A stretch of 53,643 bases of DNA from Anaerozeibacter quisquiliarum (GTDB lineage: Bacteria > Bacillota > Clostridia > Christensenellales > Aristaeellaceae), in NCBI GenBank assembly GCA_051162045.1, contig JBISDI010000027.1. The stretch is one strand, 5' to 3'. A program made the position numbers and the translations under genes. The notes beneath the pieces are model-generated. The model was not told where the DNA came from. It saw nothing but the letters and a program-made list of their open reading frames with translations, and ran no database searches. Position 1 is the stretch's first letter, and every line of letters begins with the position of its first letter. Shown piece by piece: positions 18,491-25,813 of the stretch.

Positions 18491-20081
18491 GGCTGGCGCC
18501 CTCACTTACCAGCTGGTTGATCGCCCCGAGCACCGCGTCCGAGGTGACCGTCGCGCCCGCAATGGCGTCCACGCCCTCGCCGTACTTGAAGGGGCCGCGC
18601 TTGCCGACGAACTGGCCGGTGAACGCCTCGTCCTTCGCCTTTTCGCCCAGGCCCGGCGTTTCGTTGAAGTTCGCGCCGCCGACGGTGACGGATTGGATCG
18701 TGCCGTCCTCGTTCAGCGCCACGGTCACGTCAATGTCGCTCGCGAAGCCCTTGACGGTCACCGTCTCGGCGGGCGCTTCCATGGCGGCGGTTTCCGCCGC
18801 AGGCACGGGCGTCGGCTTTGCCGTCGGTTCGGGCGTCGGCTCAACCGTCGGTTCGGGTGTCGGCTCAACCGTCGGTTCGGGCGTGGACACAGGCTCGACC
18901 GCCGCCGGCTGCGCCGAGGCTGGCACCGCCGGCTGCGCCGAACCGGCATTCGCCAGGATCTTGTTGACGGCGTCCATCACCGCGTTCGAGGTGATCGTCG
19001 CGCCCGCGATGGCGTCGATGCCCTCGCCGTACCGGAGTTGTCCCGACTTGCCGATAAACTGATCGCGGAAGGCCTTCTCGGTGGCCTTTTCACCGAGGCC
19101 CGTGGTCTCGGCGAAGTTGGGGCCGCCCACGTCGAGGCTGGCAATCGTGCCGTCCGCCGCCAGGCCCACGCTGACCTCGATGTCGCCGCCGTAGCCCTTG
19201 ACGGTTTCGACCATCAGCGCCGGGGCCGCGACCGGGCCCTGCTGAAGCGCCTGGTTGACCGCGTCCATCACCGCGTTCGAGGTGATCGTCGCGCCCGCGA
19301 TGGCGTCGATGCCCTCGCCGTACCGGAGCTGTCCCGACTTGCCGATAAACTGGTCGCGGAAGGCCTTTTCGGTGGCCTTTTCACCCAGGCCCGTGGTCTC
19401 GGCGAAGTTGGGGCCGCCCACGTCGAGGCTGGCAATCGTGCCGTCCGCCGCCAGGCCCACGCCGACCTCGATGTCGCCGCCGTAGCCCTTGACCGTTACG
19501 ACGCGCGTTTCAACCGCATTTGTCGCGCCGGTATCCTCGGACACGTAGCCGGGCAGCAGCGTCTTCATGTAGTCGCCCATCTTGTTGACGCCCGATACCA
19601 CCGCGCCCGATGAGATCGTCGCGCCCGCCACGCTGTCGATGTCTTTTTTGAGCTCAAGGGGTGTCTGCTTGCCGATGAACTGGCCGGTGAACGCGGTGTC
19701 CTTGGTCTTCGCGCCCAGGCCCGCGGTCTCCTTAAACTGGTCGCCGCCGACCGACACGCCGGTCAGCGCGCCGGTAAGGTCCATGCCCGCCGTCACCGCG
19801 ATCGGCCCGCCGTAGCCCTTGACGCTGATCTCGGACACGTAGCCGACCACCTTGCCGTCTTTGAGGCCGGCATAGCAGCCGCTCAGGGCGGACTTCTCGG
19901 GCAGCGCCTGCGGCTCAAACGTCTCGGCCGCGCTCAGAGACGCGATGCGCGCCTCATTGGCCGCCTGCACGCCCTGCGCCGCGATGCGGTCCTGCGTCAG
20001 CGCGTTGGTGAGCGCCAGCAGTAAGCCCGCCATCAACGAGATGATGGCGAGCGCCAGCCATGCCGGGAGTTGTTTCTTCAT
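18483..20081 (-). CDS. rnfG: RnfG-like protein with four tandem FMN-binding domains
   Basis: RnfG is the extracytoplasmic, membrane-anchored flavin subunit of Rnf, normally about 200 residues with one FMN-binding domain. This one has 532 residues. A single N-terminal membrane anchor (LALAIISLMAGLLLALTNAL) is followed by four FMN_bind repeats at about residues 85-170, 180-265, 272-360 and 440-525. Each begins VKGYGG or VKGFAS and ends with a flavinylation motif: DSVAGATISS, DAIAGATITS, DAIAGATITS and DAIAGATVTS. Repeats 2 and 3 are nearly identical, so the duplication is recent. A Pro/Thr/Glu linker (PTPEPTVEPTPEPT) separates repeat 4. The gene opens the operon instead of lying between rnfD and rnfE. 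GGAGGAGG precedes ATG 20081. ApbE could attach up to four FMN groups. Confidence 0.9.
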   Translation of the reverse strand: MKKQLPAWLALAIISLMAGLLLALTNALTQDRIAAQGVQAANEARIASLSAAETFEPQALPEKSALSGCYAGLKDGKVVGYVSEISVKGYGGPIAVTAGMDLTGALTGVSVGGDQFKETAGLGAKTKDTAFTGQFIGKQTPLELKKDIDSVAGATISSGAVVSGVNKMGDYMKTLLPGYVSEDTGATNAVETRVVTVKGYGGDIEVGVGLAADGTIASLDVGGPNFAETTGLGEKATEKAFRDQFIGKSGQLRYGEGIDAIAGATITSNAVMDAVNQALQQGPVAAPALMVETVKGYGGDIEVSVGLAADGTIASLDVGGPNFAETTGLGEKATEKAFRDQFIGKSGQLRYGEGIDAIAGATITSNAVMDAVNKILANAGSAQPAVPASAQPAAVEPVSTPEPTVEPTPEPTVEPTPEPTAKPTPVPAAETAAMEAPAETVTVKGFASDIDVTVALNEDGTIQSVTVGGANFNETPGLGEKAKDEAFTGQFVGKRGPFKYGEGVDAIAGATVTSDAVLGAINQLVSEGASHV

Positions 20082-20144
20082 CCTGTTTTTCCTCCTCCAT
20101 CCGTCTTGGTGTGACCGATGTTGTTATTGTACAATGAGTGCTGC

Positions 20145-20304
20145 GGGAACTGCCGACCGAATCCCATGCGCGCCGACGGCTGTATTTCCGCCATCTTGCG
20201 CCCACAAAAGCTTCGGCGTAACGTCGCTACGCCTCGGCTTTTGCGGACGCAATCCGACAAAAATCCAGCTCGTCATCGCATATGATTTTCGATCAGCAGT
20301 TCCC
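20145..20304 (-). repeat. Structured repeat R2, diverged copy overlapping apbE end
   Basis: This is a diverged, opposite-orientation copy of the repeats at 31513-31673 and 35423-35583. Its ends form imperfect inverted repeats (GGGAACTGCCGACC at the left; reverse complement GGGAACTGCTGATC at the right). Its right end includes the last codons of apbE, so the element supplies that gene's C-terminus and stop. Confidence 0.6.
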
Positions 20305-21268
20305 TGGCACCCTCTGTCGCCAAAATCTCGCCCGAGCGCGTGATGAACAGCGCTTCCGCGTCCGGGGTGTTTTGAATGAATTCCATACCTTTTTTAAGGC
20401 CCAGCACGAAGGTGGCGGTCGACAGCGCGTCGGCCCTGCCCGACTGCTCGGCGAAGATGGTCACCGCGGCCAGCTCGTTCTGCGCGGGCCAGCCGGTGGC
20501 CGGGTCGAGCAGATGGTGATAGCGCACGCCGTCCACGTCGAACCCACGCTCGTAAATGCCGCTGGTGACCACGGCCTGGTGGCCCTTGGCGCGCACCGCC
20601 AGCAGGTAGGCGCCGGTCGGCTGTGCCGGATCCTGGATGCCCACGGTCCACGCGCCGCCGTCGGGCTTTACGCCCATGGCGATCACATTGCCGCCGAAGT
20701 TGAGCAGCGCGTCGTTCACGCCCAGATCCTTCAGTAAATTGGAAATCTGGTCGCAGATGTAGCCCTTGGCTACCGCGCCCAGGTCGATCTCCATGCCCGC
20801 GGGCACAGACACCCGGTCGCCACGGACGGCAACCTTGCCGTAATCGATCAGCGCAGCCGCCCTCTTGACCGATTCGGCATCCGGGACCACCTTTGATCCG
20901 CCGGTGAAATCCCACAGTGCAACCGCCTTTGCCACCGTTATATCGAACGCTCCGTCGCTGGCTTCGCTGATCGCACGCGACATCGACAGGATGTTCAGCG
21001 TGTGTTCAGAAACCTGAATCGGCTGCCCCTGCGCGTGGTTGATGTTCCACACGTCGGAACCGGGGATCGTCTTGCTGAGCAACTTTTCATAGCCCTCGCA
21101 GGCGGCCAGCGCTTCCTTGAGCGGCGCGTCGCTGTCTATATAAGCCGAGATGGTCACCACTGTGTCGAAATAGAACCCCGTCGCCGAACGTTTGGCCGGC
21201 GTTTCCTGCGCCGCGCATCCCGATCCCGCCACGACAATCAATAAAAAAAGAATAAATGCCCGCTTCAA
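20273..21268 (-). CDS. apbE: FAD:protein FMN transferase ApbE (lipoprotein)
   Basis: This enzyme cleaves extracytoplasmic FAD and joins FMN by a phosphoester to Thr/Ser of acceptor proteins such as RnfG and RnfD. The start used is TTG 21268, with GGAGG 6 bases upstream. It gives a lipoprotein signal (MKRAFILFLLIVVAGSGC) whose lipobox is VAGSGC; the alternative ATG 21289 lies at the predicted transcript start. Family motifs are GFYFDTVVTISAY, DGAFDITVAKAV, AGMEIDLGAVAKGY, NFGGNVIAMG and ADALSTATFVLG. The 331 residues are the normal length. It is encoded just upstream of the rnf operon on the same strand. Its last codons lie in the repeat at 20145-20304. Confidence 0.92.
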   Translation of the reverse strand: MKRAFILFLLIVVAGSGCAAQETPAKRSATGFYFDTVVTISAYIDSDAPLKEALAACEGYEKLLSKTIPGSDVWNINHAQGQPIQVSEHTLNILSMSRAISEASDGAFDITVAKAVALWDFTGGSKVVPDAESVKRAAALIDYGKVAVRGDRVSVPAGMEIDLGAVAKGYICDQISNLLKDLGVNDALLNFGGNVIAMGVKPDGGAWTVGIQDPAQPTGAYLLAVRAKGHQAVVTSGIYERGFDVDGVRYHHLLDPATGWPAQNELAAVTIFAEQSGRADALSTATFVLGLKKGMEFIQNTPDAEALFITRSGEILATEGARELLIENHMR

Positions 21269-21290
21269 AGGTCCGCCTCCAATCCGATTC

Positions 21291-21320
21291 ATTATACCAC
21301 TCCCCGCACGATTCCTGCAA
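21291..21320 (-). promoter_or_regulatory. Promoter of apbE
   Basis: On the minus strand TTGCAG (21320-21315), an 18-base spacer and TATAAT (21296-21291). The predicted start near 21284 supports the TTG start codon at 21268. Confidence 0.65.
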
Positions 21321-21552
21321 GGCAACATTGGATGGCGTGTACGGTTTTTTTGGCGGAATTCCGCCAGGAATTCTTGGCATCTTTTTCTTGCAACGGGCGA
21401 TTCGGCAGATGGACAAGAAGGGCCGCATGGCGCTGCCGGTGCTGCGCGCCGACTTTGGCGACGCGCAGCCGCCGAGCGAGGCGAGGGCGCCGCTCGCGTT
21501 TCACCCGTCGGCCGACGAGGTGGCCGAGATGGGCGGCTGCACGGGATTCGCT

Positions 21553-22593
21553 TTACTTTTCGAGCACATTTTTATAGGTCTGCTCCAGCGCCAGCAATGT
21601 CTTCTTGATTTCCAGGCCGCCGGCATAGCCGATCAGCGCGCCGTTTGAGCCGACGACGCGGTGGCAGGGTATCACGATCATTATGGGATTTTTGTTGTTG
21701 GCCATCCCCACCGCGCGGCTTGCGCCGGGGTTGCCGATCCTCTGCGCCACCTGTTTGTAGCTGCGCGTCTCCCCGTAGGGAATGAACCCGAGGGCCTCCC
21801 ATACCGATTGCTGAAAGGCCGTTCCGCCCGGACGCAGCGGCAGGTCGAACCGCCGCCGCTTCCCGGCAAAGTATTCTTCCAGTTGCCTGGCCGCCTGATC
21901 GGTCAACGCGTTCGCCGCCTGCTTGCCGCGTGGGTTCGCCATGTGTTCGAATTGTACCGCGCATATGGCGCCCGAGTCCGACGCGATCATCATGCGGCCT
22001 AGCATGGTTTCATAGGTGCGGTAGACCTGATCGGCGTGCGTCCCGGACGACCGCTGCATCCGCCGGTATTCGCCGGGGGCCATCTGCGCGTGCTTTCTGA
22101 AAAAGCCGTAGAACGCCGACGCGCTGTCATACCCGAGATGAAGCGCGATGTCCGCGATCGATTCGTCGCCGGCTGCGAGTCTCGCCTTTGCCTCCTGTAT
22201 CCGCAACCCGTCGGCGTATTCCTTGGGCGTGAGCTTGTACCGCGCCCGGAAGATTTCCGCCATCCGGTGCTGCGTGACGCCGATCTTGGAGAATGCCTCC
22301 GCCAGGGCATCCTCGTCATGATGGCAACGGTCGATGGCCTGCTTGACGCGCTCGGCCGTCTCCGCCACGGGTTCGTAGCGGATCAAGTCGGGACGGCAGC
22401 GCTTGCAGGGCCTGTACCCGGCGTCAACGGCTTGCTGCGCCGTGTCGAAATACGCCACGTTCGATTGAAGCGGCGGCTTCGACTTGCAGGACGGGCGGCA
22501 AAAGATGCCGGTTGATTTCACCGCATAGAAGAAACACCCGTCAAAGGACCGATCGTTTTCGGTGACCGCCTTCCACTTGACCTCGCTGTCCAT
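21553..22593 (-). CDS. ada: Ada: methylphosphotriester/O6-methylguanine repair protein and regulator
   Basis: This is an adaptive-response alkylation repair protein of 346 residues with all three usual parts. The N-terminal Zn domain has cysteines FCRPSC (about 31-36) and CKRC (about 63-66); the first cysteine accepts methyl groups from phosphotriesters. An AraC-type helix-turn-helix domain spans about 85-185 (IADIALHLGYDSASAFYGFF). The C-terminal methyltransferase has the active site VIPCHRVVGSNG near residue 312. The protein both repairs DNA and, when methylated, activates its own promoter in characterised bacteria. It stands alone; a -10-like TATAAT lies on the minus strand at 22628-22623 without a convincing -35, as expected for an activator-dependent promoter. 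Confidence 0.93.
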   Translation of the reverse strand: MDSEVKWKAVTENDRSFDGCFFYAVKSTGIFCRPSCKSKPPLQSNVAYFDTAQQAVDAGYRPCKRCRPDLIRYEPVAETAERVKQAIDRCHHDEDALAEAFSKIGVTQHRMAEIFRARYKLTPKEYADGLRIQEAKARLAAGDESIADIALHLGYDSASAFYGFFRKHAQMAPGEYRRMQRSSGTHADQVYRTYETMLGRMMIASDSGAICAVQFEHMANPRGKQAANALTDQAARQLEEYFAGKRRRFDLPLRPGGTAFQQSVWEALGFIPYGETRSYKQVAQRIGNPGASRAVGMANNKNPIMIVIPCHRVVGSNGALIGYAGGLEIKKTLLALEQTYKNVLEK

Positions 22594-22676
22594 CGACTCT
22601 GTTCACCGCCTTTGCACCATATATTATAGCAGAATCGGCCCCCAAAATCTTTCTGTTTGCGTACATTCAATTGTCC

Positions 22677-22705
22677 TTGCCCCGGCGGCGCGTTTGTGTT
22701 ACGAT
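22677..22705 (+). promoter_or_regulatory. Promoter of secreted discoidin-like gene
   Basis: TTGCCC (22677-22682), a 17-base spacer and TACGAT (22700-22705), 45 bases before the GTG start at 22750. Confidence 0.55.
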
Positions 22706-22749
22706 ACAGGCATAAGGGTCCATATACTACCAAAAGGAGAGGGATTTTT

Positions 22750-23541
22750 GTGAAGAAGTGCGTAGGGCTCATACTGGCGCTTTTGCTGATCTGTCTGCCC
22801 GCGCTGGCCGCCGAATCGGCTCCGGTCGAGTTGCCGGACGGCGCGCGCGACTTGCTGCGCCTGTTTGCGGGCGCGACGGACGAAGTGCTGCCGTTTGACG
22901 GGTCGGCAGGCGATGGGAATTTGACGGTCGAAGTCGCCCTGTCGTCGGTGGCGGCGGATGGGGATGCCGTGATGGTGGAACTGTCGAGCTACCAAGCAGA
23001 GGAAGGCGGCTACCCGCAGAACTTCATCGGCAACGCGCGGGCGCGGCTGGAGGTCGATTCCGAGGCCCGTTTCGGCGCGCGGATCGTCGCCTGGGAGATG
23101 CTTGAGCCGCCGGTTTTCGACGCCGCCACCGCCACGGCGCAACTGCGCGACATGGACGGCAACAACTACGACGCGGCCAACGCGATCGACGGCAAGCCCG
23201 AGACCTGCTGGGCCTATCCCGCCTCGGGATCGGGCGCGGCGCTGACCCTGACCGCGAGCGCGCCGCAGACGGTGCGCGGCCTGGAGGTCACGCCGGGCTA
23301 CGCCAAATCAGCCTACGCGTTCGAGGGCAACCTTCGCGTCAAGCAGCTGACGGTCACGCTGTCCGGCGGCGAGGAATTCATTTTCGACCTGGCCGACGTC
23401 GGCAAGGACGATTTCGACGGCCGCTACGTGCTGGCGTTTGACGGCGCATACACGGCCGATGCGGTCACGCTGGAGGTGACCGACACCTACGCGGGCGCGC
23501 GGTTTGACGACGTGTGCATCAGCGAGGTTTTGATGTTCTGA
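22750..23541 (+). CDS. Secreted protein with C-terminal discoidin/NADase-type carbohydrate-binding domain
   Basis: This is a 263-residue secreted protein of unknown role. It starts at GTG 22750, preceded by AAAGGAGAG, with a signal peptide (KKCVGLILALLLICLPALAAE). Residues about 25-125 are an unidentified domain. Residues about 130-263 resemble the F5/8 (discoidin)-like domain also found in NADase-type glycan-binding proteins: YDAANAIDGKPETCWAYP, then VRGLEVTPGYAKS and LRVKQLTVTLSGGE. There is no anchor, so it may be released or held by carbohydrate binding. It has its own promoter and is followed 30 bases later by an alcohol dehydrogenase, which may be transcribed from it. Confidence 0.72.
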   Translation: MKKCVGLILALLLICLPALAAESAPVELPDGARDLLRLFAGATDEVLPFDGSAGDGNLTVEVALSSVAADGDAVMVELSSYQAEEGGYPQNFIGNARARLEVDSEARFGARIVAWEMLEPPVFDAATATAQLRDMDGNNYDAANAIDGKPETCWAYPASGSGAALTLTASAPQTVRGLEVTPGYAKSAYAFEGNLRVKQLTVTLSGGEEFIFDLADVGKDDFDGRYVLAFDGAYTADAVTLEVTDTYAGARFDDVCISEVLMF

Positions 23542-23571
23542 CACCGGCCCACAGAATAATGGAGGTAGATG

Positions 23572-24741
23572 ATGAACAACTTTGAATTCTTTAACCCCAC
23601 TCGCATCGTGTTCGGGCGCGGCGCGCAGGCGAAGACCGGCGCGCTGGTCAAGCAGTTTGGGCGCAAGGTGCTGCTGCACTACGGCGGCGGTTCGATCATG
23701 CGCACGGGCGTGTACGGCCAGGTAATCGACTCGCTCAAGGCCGAGGGCGTCGACTACGTCGAGTTGGGCGGCGTGAAGCCCAATCCGCGGCTCTCGCTCG
23801 TGCGCGAGGGGATCGAGCTGTGCAAGCGCGAGGGCATCGACTTCATCCTGGCCGTGGGCGGCGGCAGCACCATTGACTCGGCCAAGGGCATCGCGGCGGG
23901 CGTGCTGTACGACGGCGACATCTGGGAAGCCTACATGAACCCCGAGAAGACGCCCACGCGGGCGCTGCCGCTCGGCGTGGTGCTGACCATCCCGGCGGCC
24001 GGTTCCGAGTCGTCCGTGGGCTCGGTGGTCACCGACGAGGCCAATCAGCTCAAGCGCGCGATCAACAGCGAGTGCCTGATCCCGCGGTTCGCGATCATGA
24101 ACCCCGAGTACACGTTTACGCTGCCCGCGTACCAGACGGCCTGCGGCGCGAGCGACATCCTGGCGCACATGATGGAGCGCTATTTTACGAGGGTCGACCA
24201 CGTCGACCTGACGGACCGGCTGATCGAGGGCGCGATGCGCACGCTGATTAACTACGCGCCGGTCGCGCAGGCGCAGCCCGAGAATTACGACGCGCGCGCC
24301 GAGGTGATGTGGACGGGCACGATCGCACACAACAACCTGCTGGACACCGGGCGCATCGGCGACTGGGCCAGCCACGATATTGAGCACGAGCTCAGCGGCC
24401 AGTACGACATCGCGCACGGCGCGGGGCTGGCGATCGTGTTCCCGGCGTGGATGCGCTACGTGTACAGGGACGATGTGGCCCGGTTTGTGCAGTATGCGCA
24501 GCGCGTGTGGGACGTCGACCTGTCGAGCGCCGATCCGGACGCCATCGTGATGGAGATGATCCGGCGGCTGGAGGCGTGGTATAAGCGGCTGGGTCTGCCG
24601 GTGCGCCTGAGCGACGCCGGGATCGGCGAGGAGCATCTGCGGCTGATGGCCGACCGCTGCCTGCTGGGCCGTGAAGCCGTGGGCAATTTCCGGCGATTGA
24701 AGGCGGACGACGTATACGAGATTTATAAGATTGCAAGGTAA
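23572..24741 (+). CDS. Iron-containing alcohol dehydrogenase (butanol dehydrogenase-like)
   Basis: This is an NAD(P)H-dependent reductase of aldehydes to alcohols, 389 residues, type III (Fe-ADH) fold. The N-terminal nucleotide-binding half contains VLLHYGGGSIMRTG and the glycine-rich AVGGGSTIDSAKGIA. The metal site is formed by the Asp and His in GASDILAHMMER together with two later His, in SHDIEHELSGQYDIAHGAG. The sequence (NNFEFFNPTRIVFGRG) resembles BdhA/YqhD enzymes that prefer NADPH. ATG 23572 has GGAGG 6 bases upstream; the adjacent ATG 23569 is possible. The exact alcohol is unknown; a fermentation role is likely. Confidence 0.88.
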   Translation: MNNFEFFNPTRIVFGRGAQAKTGALVKQFGRKVLLHYGGGSIMRTGVYGQVIDSLKAEGVDYVELGGVKPNPRLSLVREGIELCKREGIDFILAVGGGSTIDSAKGIAAGVLYDGDIWEAYMNPEKTPTRALPLGVVLTIPAAGSESSVGSVVTDEANQLKRAINSECLIPRFAIMNPEYTFTLPAYQTACGASDILAHMMERYFTRVDHVDLTDRLIEGAMRTLINYAPVAQAQPENYDARAEVMWTGTIAHNNLLDTGRIGDWASHDIEHELSGQYDIAHGAGLAIVFPAWMRYVYRDDVARFVQYAQRVWDVDLSSADPDAIVMEMIRRLEAWYKRLGLPVRLSDAGIGEEHLRLMADRCLLGREAVGNFRRLKADDVYEIYKIAR

Positions 24742-24861
24742 GGCAGAGCGATTCCCCGCGTGAGCGCCGAAGGGGATCCCCAAGGGGCGGAGCCTCTGGC
24801 GTTCCTCCGCGCCGCCGCATGGGTCCCCTGGCGATAGGACCGTACCGCCGAGTCCAGGCAA

Positions 24862-24955
24862 CGGCGGCGCGGCGTCCCCGATGTTCTGAAAGCTACGGCG
24901 CTGCCCGATGGGCAGCGCCGTAGCTTTCAGAACGAGTCCGTTCCTGTTCCGTAAA
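24862..24955 (+). repeat. Hairpin repeat R1, copy 3
   Basis: Same flanks as the copies at 12.9-13.2 kb, with a perfect 24-base stem (24883-24906 with 24910-24933, loop GAT). It lies between the convergent alcohol dehydrogenase gene and the GNAT remnant. A short shared motif CGCGTGAGCGC(C/T)GAAGGG also precedes it (24757) and occurs at 12779 and, as a variant, 35362. Confidence 0.7.
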
Positions 24956-24965
24956 CCGCGAACCC

Positions 24966-25244
24966 CTACACGCCCGGCTCCACAAAATGCTCGCCGTAGC
25001 GCTTCCAATACCCCCTATAAACCGACCGGTTGCCCTCGTCAAAATTCATCTGATACATCCTGAACGTCACAGAGATGTCCTTCGGCTGCCACTGCTCGAC
25101 GTAGGAATAGCGATACACCATTCCGAGCTTTTTCATGACCGCGCCGCTGCGCGGGTTGTTCACGTCATGGGTGGCGGTGATGAAGGGGAGTCCCGCGCGC
25201 CTGATCCGCTCCACAACCGCCGCCGCGGCTTCGGATCATCGGTC
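24966..25244 (-). pseudogene. GNAT acetyltransferase, truncated C-terminal remnant
   Basis: The minus strand reads SEAAAAVVERIRRAGLPF, then ATHDVNNPRSGAVMKKLGMV and a C-terminal QWQPKDISVTFRMYQMNF. These are the last two motifs of GNAT N-acetyltransferases (Asn-Xaa-Ser acetyl-CoA binding and the GM segment). A stop codon precedes SEAAAA and the first half of the roughly 180-residue domain is missing. It lies just downstream of the four tRNA genes in transcription direction. Confidence 0.65.
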
Positions 25245-25320
25245 CGTCCCCCATGTGCCGCAGCGCATTTCACGCCGCGCCGACGGTATTTCACCTGCCT
25301 GGAAGGGCAGATTTCATCGA

Positions 25321-25347
25321 AAAAAGCGGGTCGGCGACCCGCTTTTT
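25321..25347 (-). terminator. Intrinsic terminator of the tRNA operon
   Basis: On the minus strand AAGCGGGTC-GCC-GACCCGCTT followed by six T, directly after tRNA-Asp. Confidence 0.85.
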
Positions 25348-25424
25348 TGGCGATCCGGAAGGGGCTCGAACCCTCGACCTCCAGCGTGACAGGCTGGCAT
25401 TCTAACCAACTGAACTACCGGACC
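25348..25424 (-). tRNA. tRNA-Asp (GTC)
   Basis: 77 bases including an encoded CCA. The anticodon loop CTGTCAC gives GTC; the T-loop is GGTTCGAGCC. The acceptor stem GGTCCGG pairs with CCGGATC with one G-T pair. Confidence 0.93.
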
Positions 25425-25427
25425 ATG

Positions 25428-25504
25428 TGGTGGGCCTTCAGGGACTTGAACCCCGGACCAATCGGTTATGAGCCGACCGCTCTGACCAACTGAGCTAAAG
25501 GCCC
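25428..25504 (-). tRNA. tRNA with CAT anticodon (Met or Ile2)
   Basis: 77 bases with encoded CCA. The anticodon loop CTCATAA gives CAT and the acceptor stem GGGCCTT pairs with AAGGCCC. It is not an initiator by eye. Elongator Met and the tilS-modified Ile2 form cannot be separated with certainty; GGGCCTTTAGCTCAG is compatible with either. Confidence 0.9.
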
Positions 25505-25564
25505 ATGCGCGCCGGGATATGTCCCCCGGGGGGACAGCGCACCGGGCGATGCCGGTGCGCTGAG

Positions 25565-25639
25565 TGGTGACCTCTAGGGGACTCGAACCCCTGTTACCGC
25601 CGTGAAAGGGCGGTGTCTTAACCGCTTGACCAAGAGGCC
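25565..25639 (-). tRNA. tRNA-Glu (TTC)
   Basis: 75 bases with encoded CCA. Anticodon loop CTTTCAC gives TTC; the acceptor stem GGCCTCT pairs with AGAGGTC, closing with G-T. The GGTCAAGCGGTTAAGAC D-arm is typical of tRNA-Glu. Confidence 0.93.
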
Positions 25640-25658
25640 GAATATCGCGCGCCGGACG

Positions 25659-25736
<78 letters not shown>

Positions 25737-25813
25737 TGGGATCGTCAAGCGACGCGGTTTATTATAGCATCATGGGGTATGACCGTCAAGGGGGGAGATG
25801 GAAATTTTACACG

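Noticed and set aside
18758..18949. Arg/Pro repeat ORF inside rnfG
   Set aside because: It is a frame-shifted reading of the PTPEPT linker of rnfG, not a gene.
21400..21550. A possible 55-codon ORF (MDKKGRMALPVLRAD) downstream of ada
   Set aside because: It runs into the antisense of ada and has no ribosome binding site or recognisable family; it may be a remnant but cannot be supported.
23308..25008. A 566-codon minus-strand frame opposite the alcohol dehydrogenase
   Set aside because: It is antisense to a clear Fe-ADH and includes the hairpin repeat; no domain is visible.
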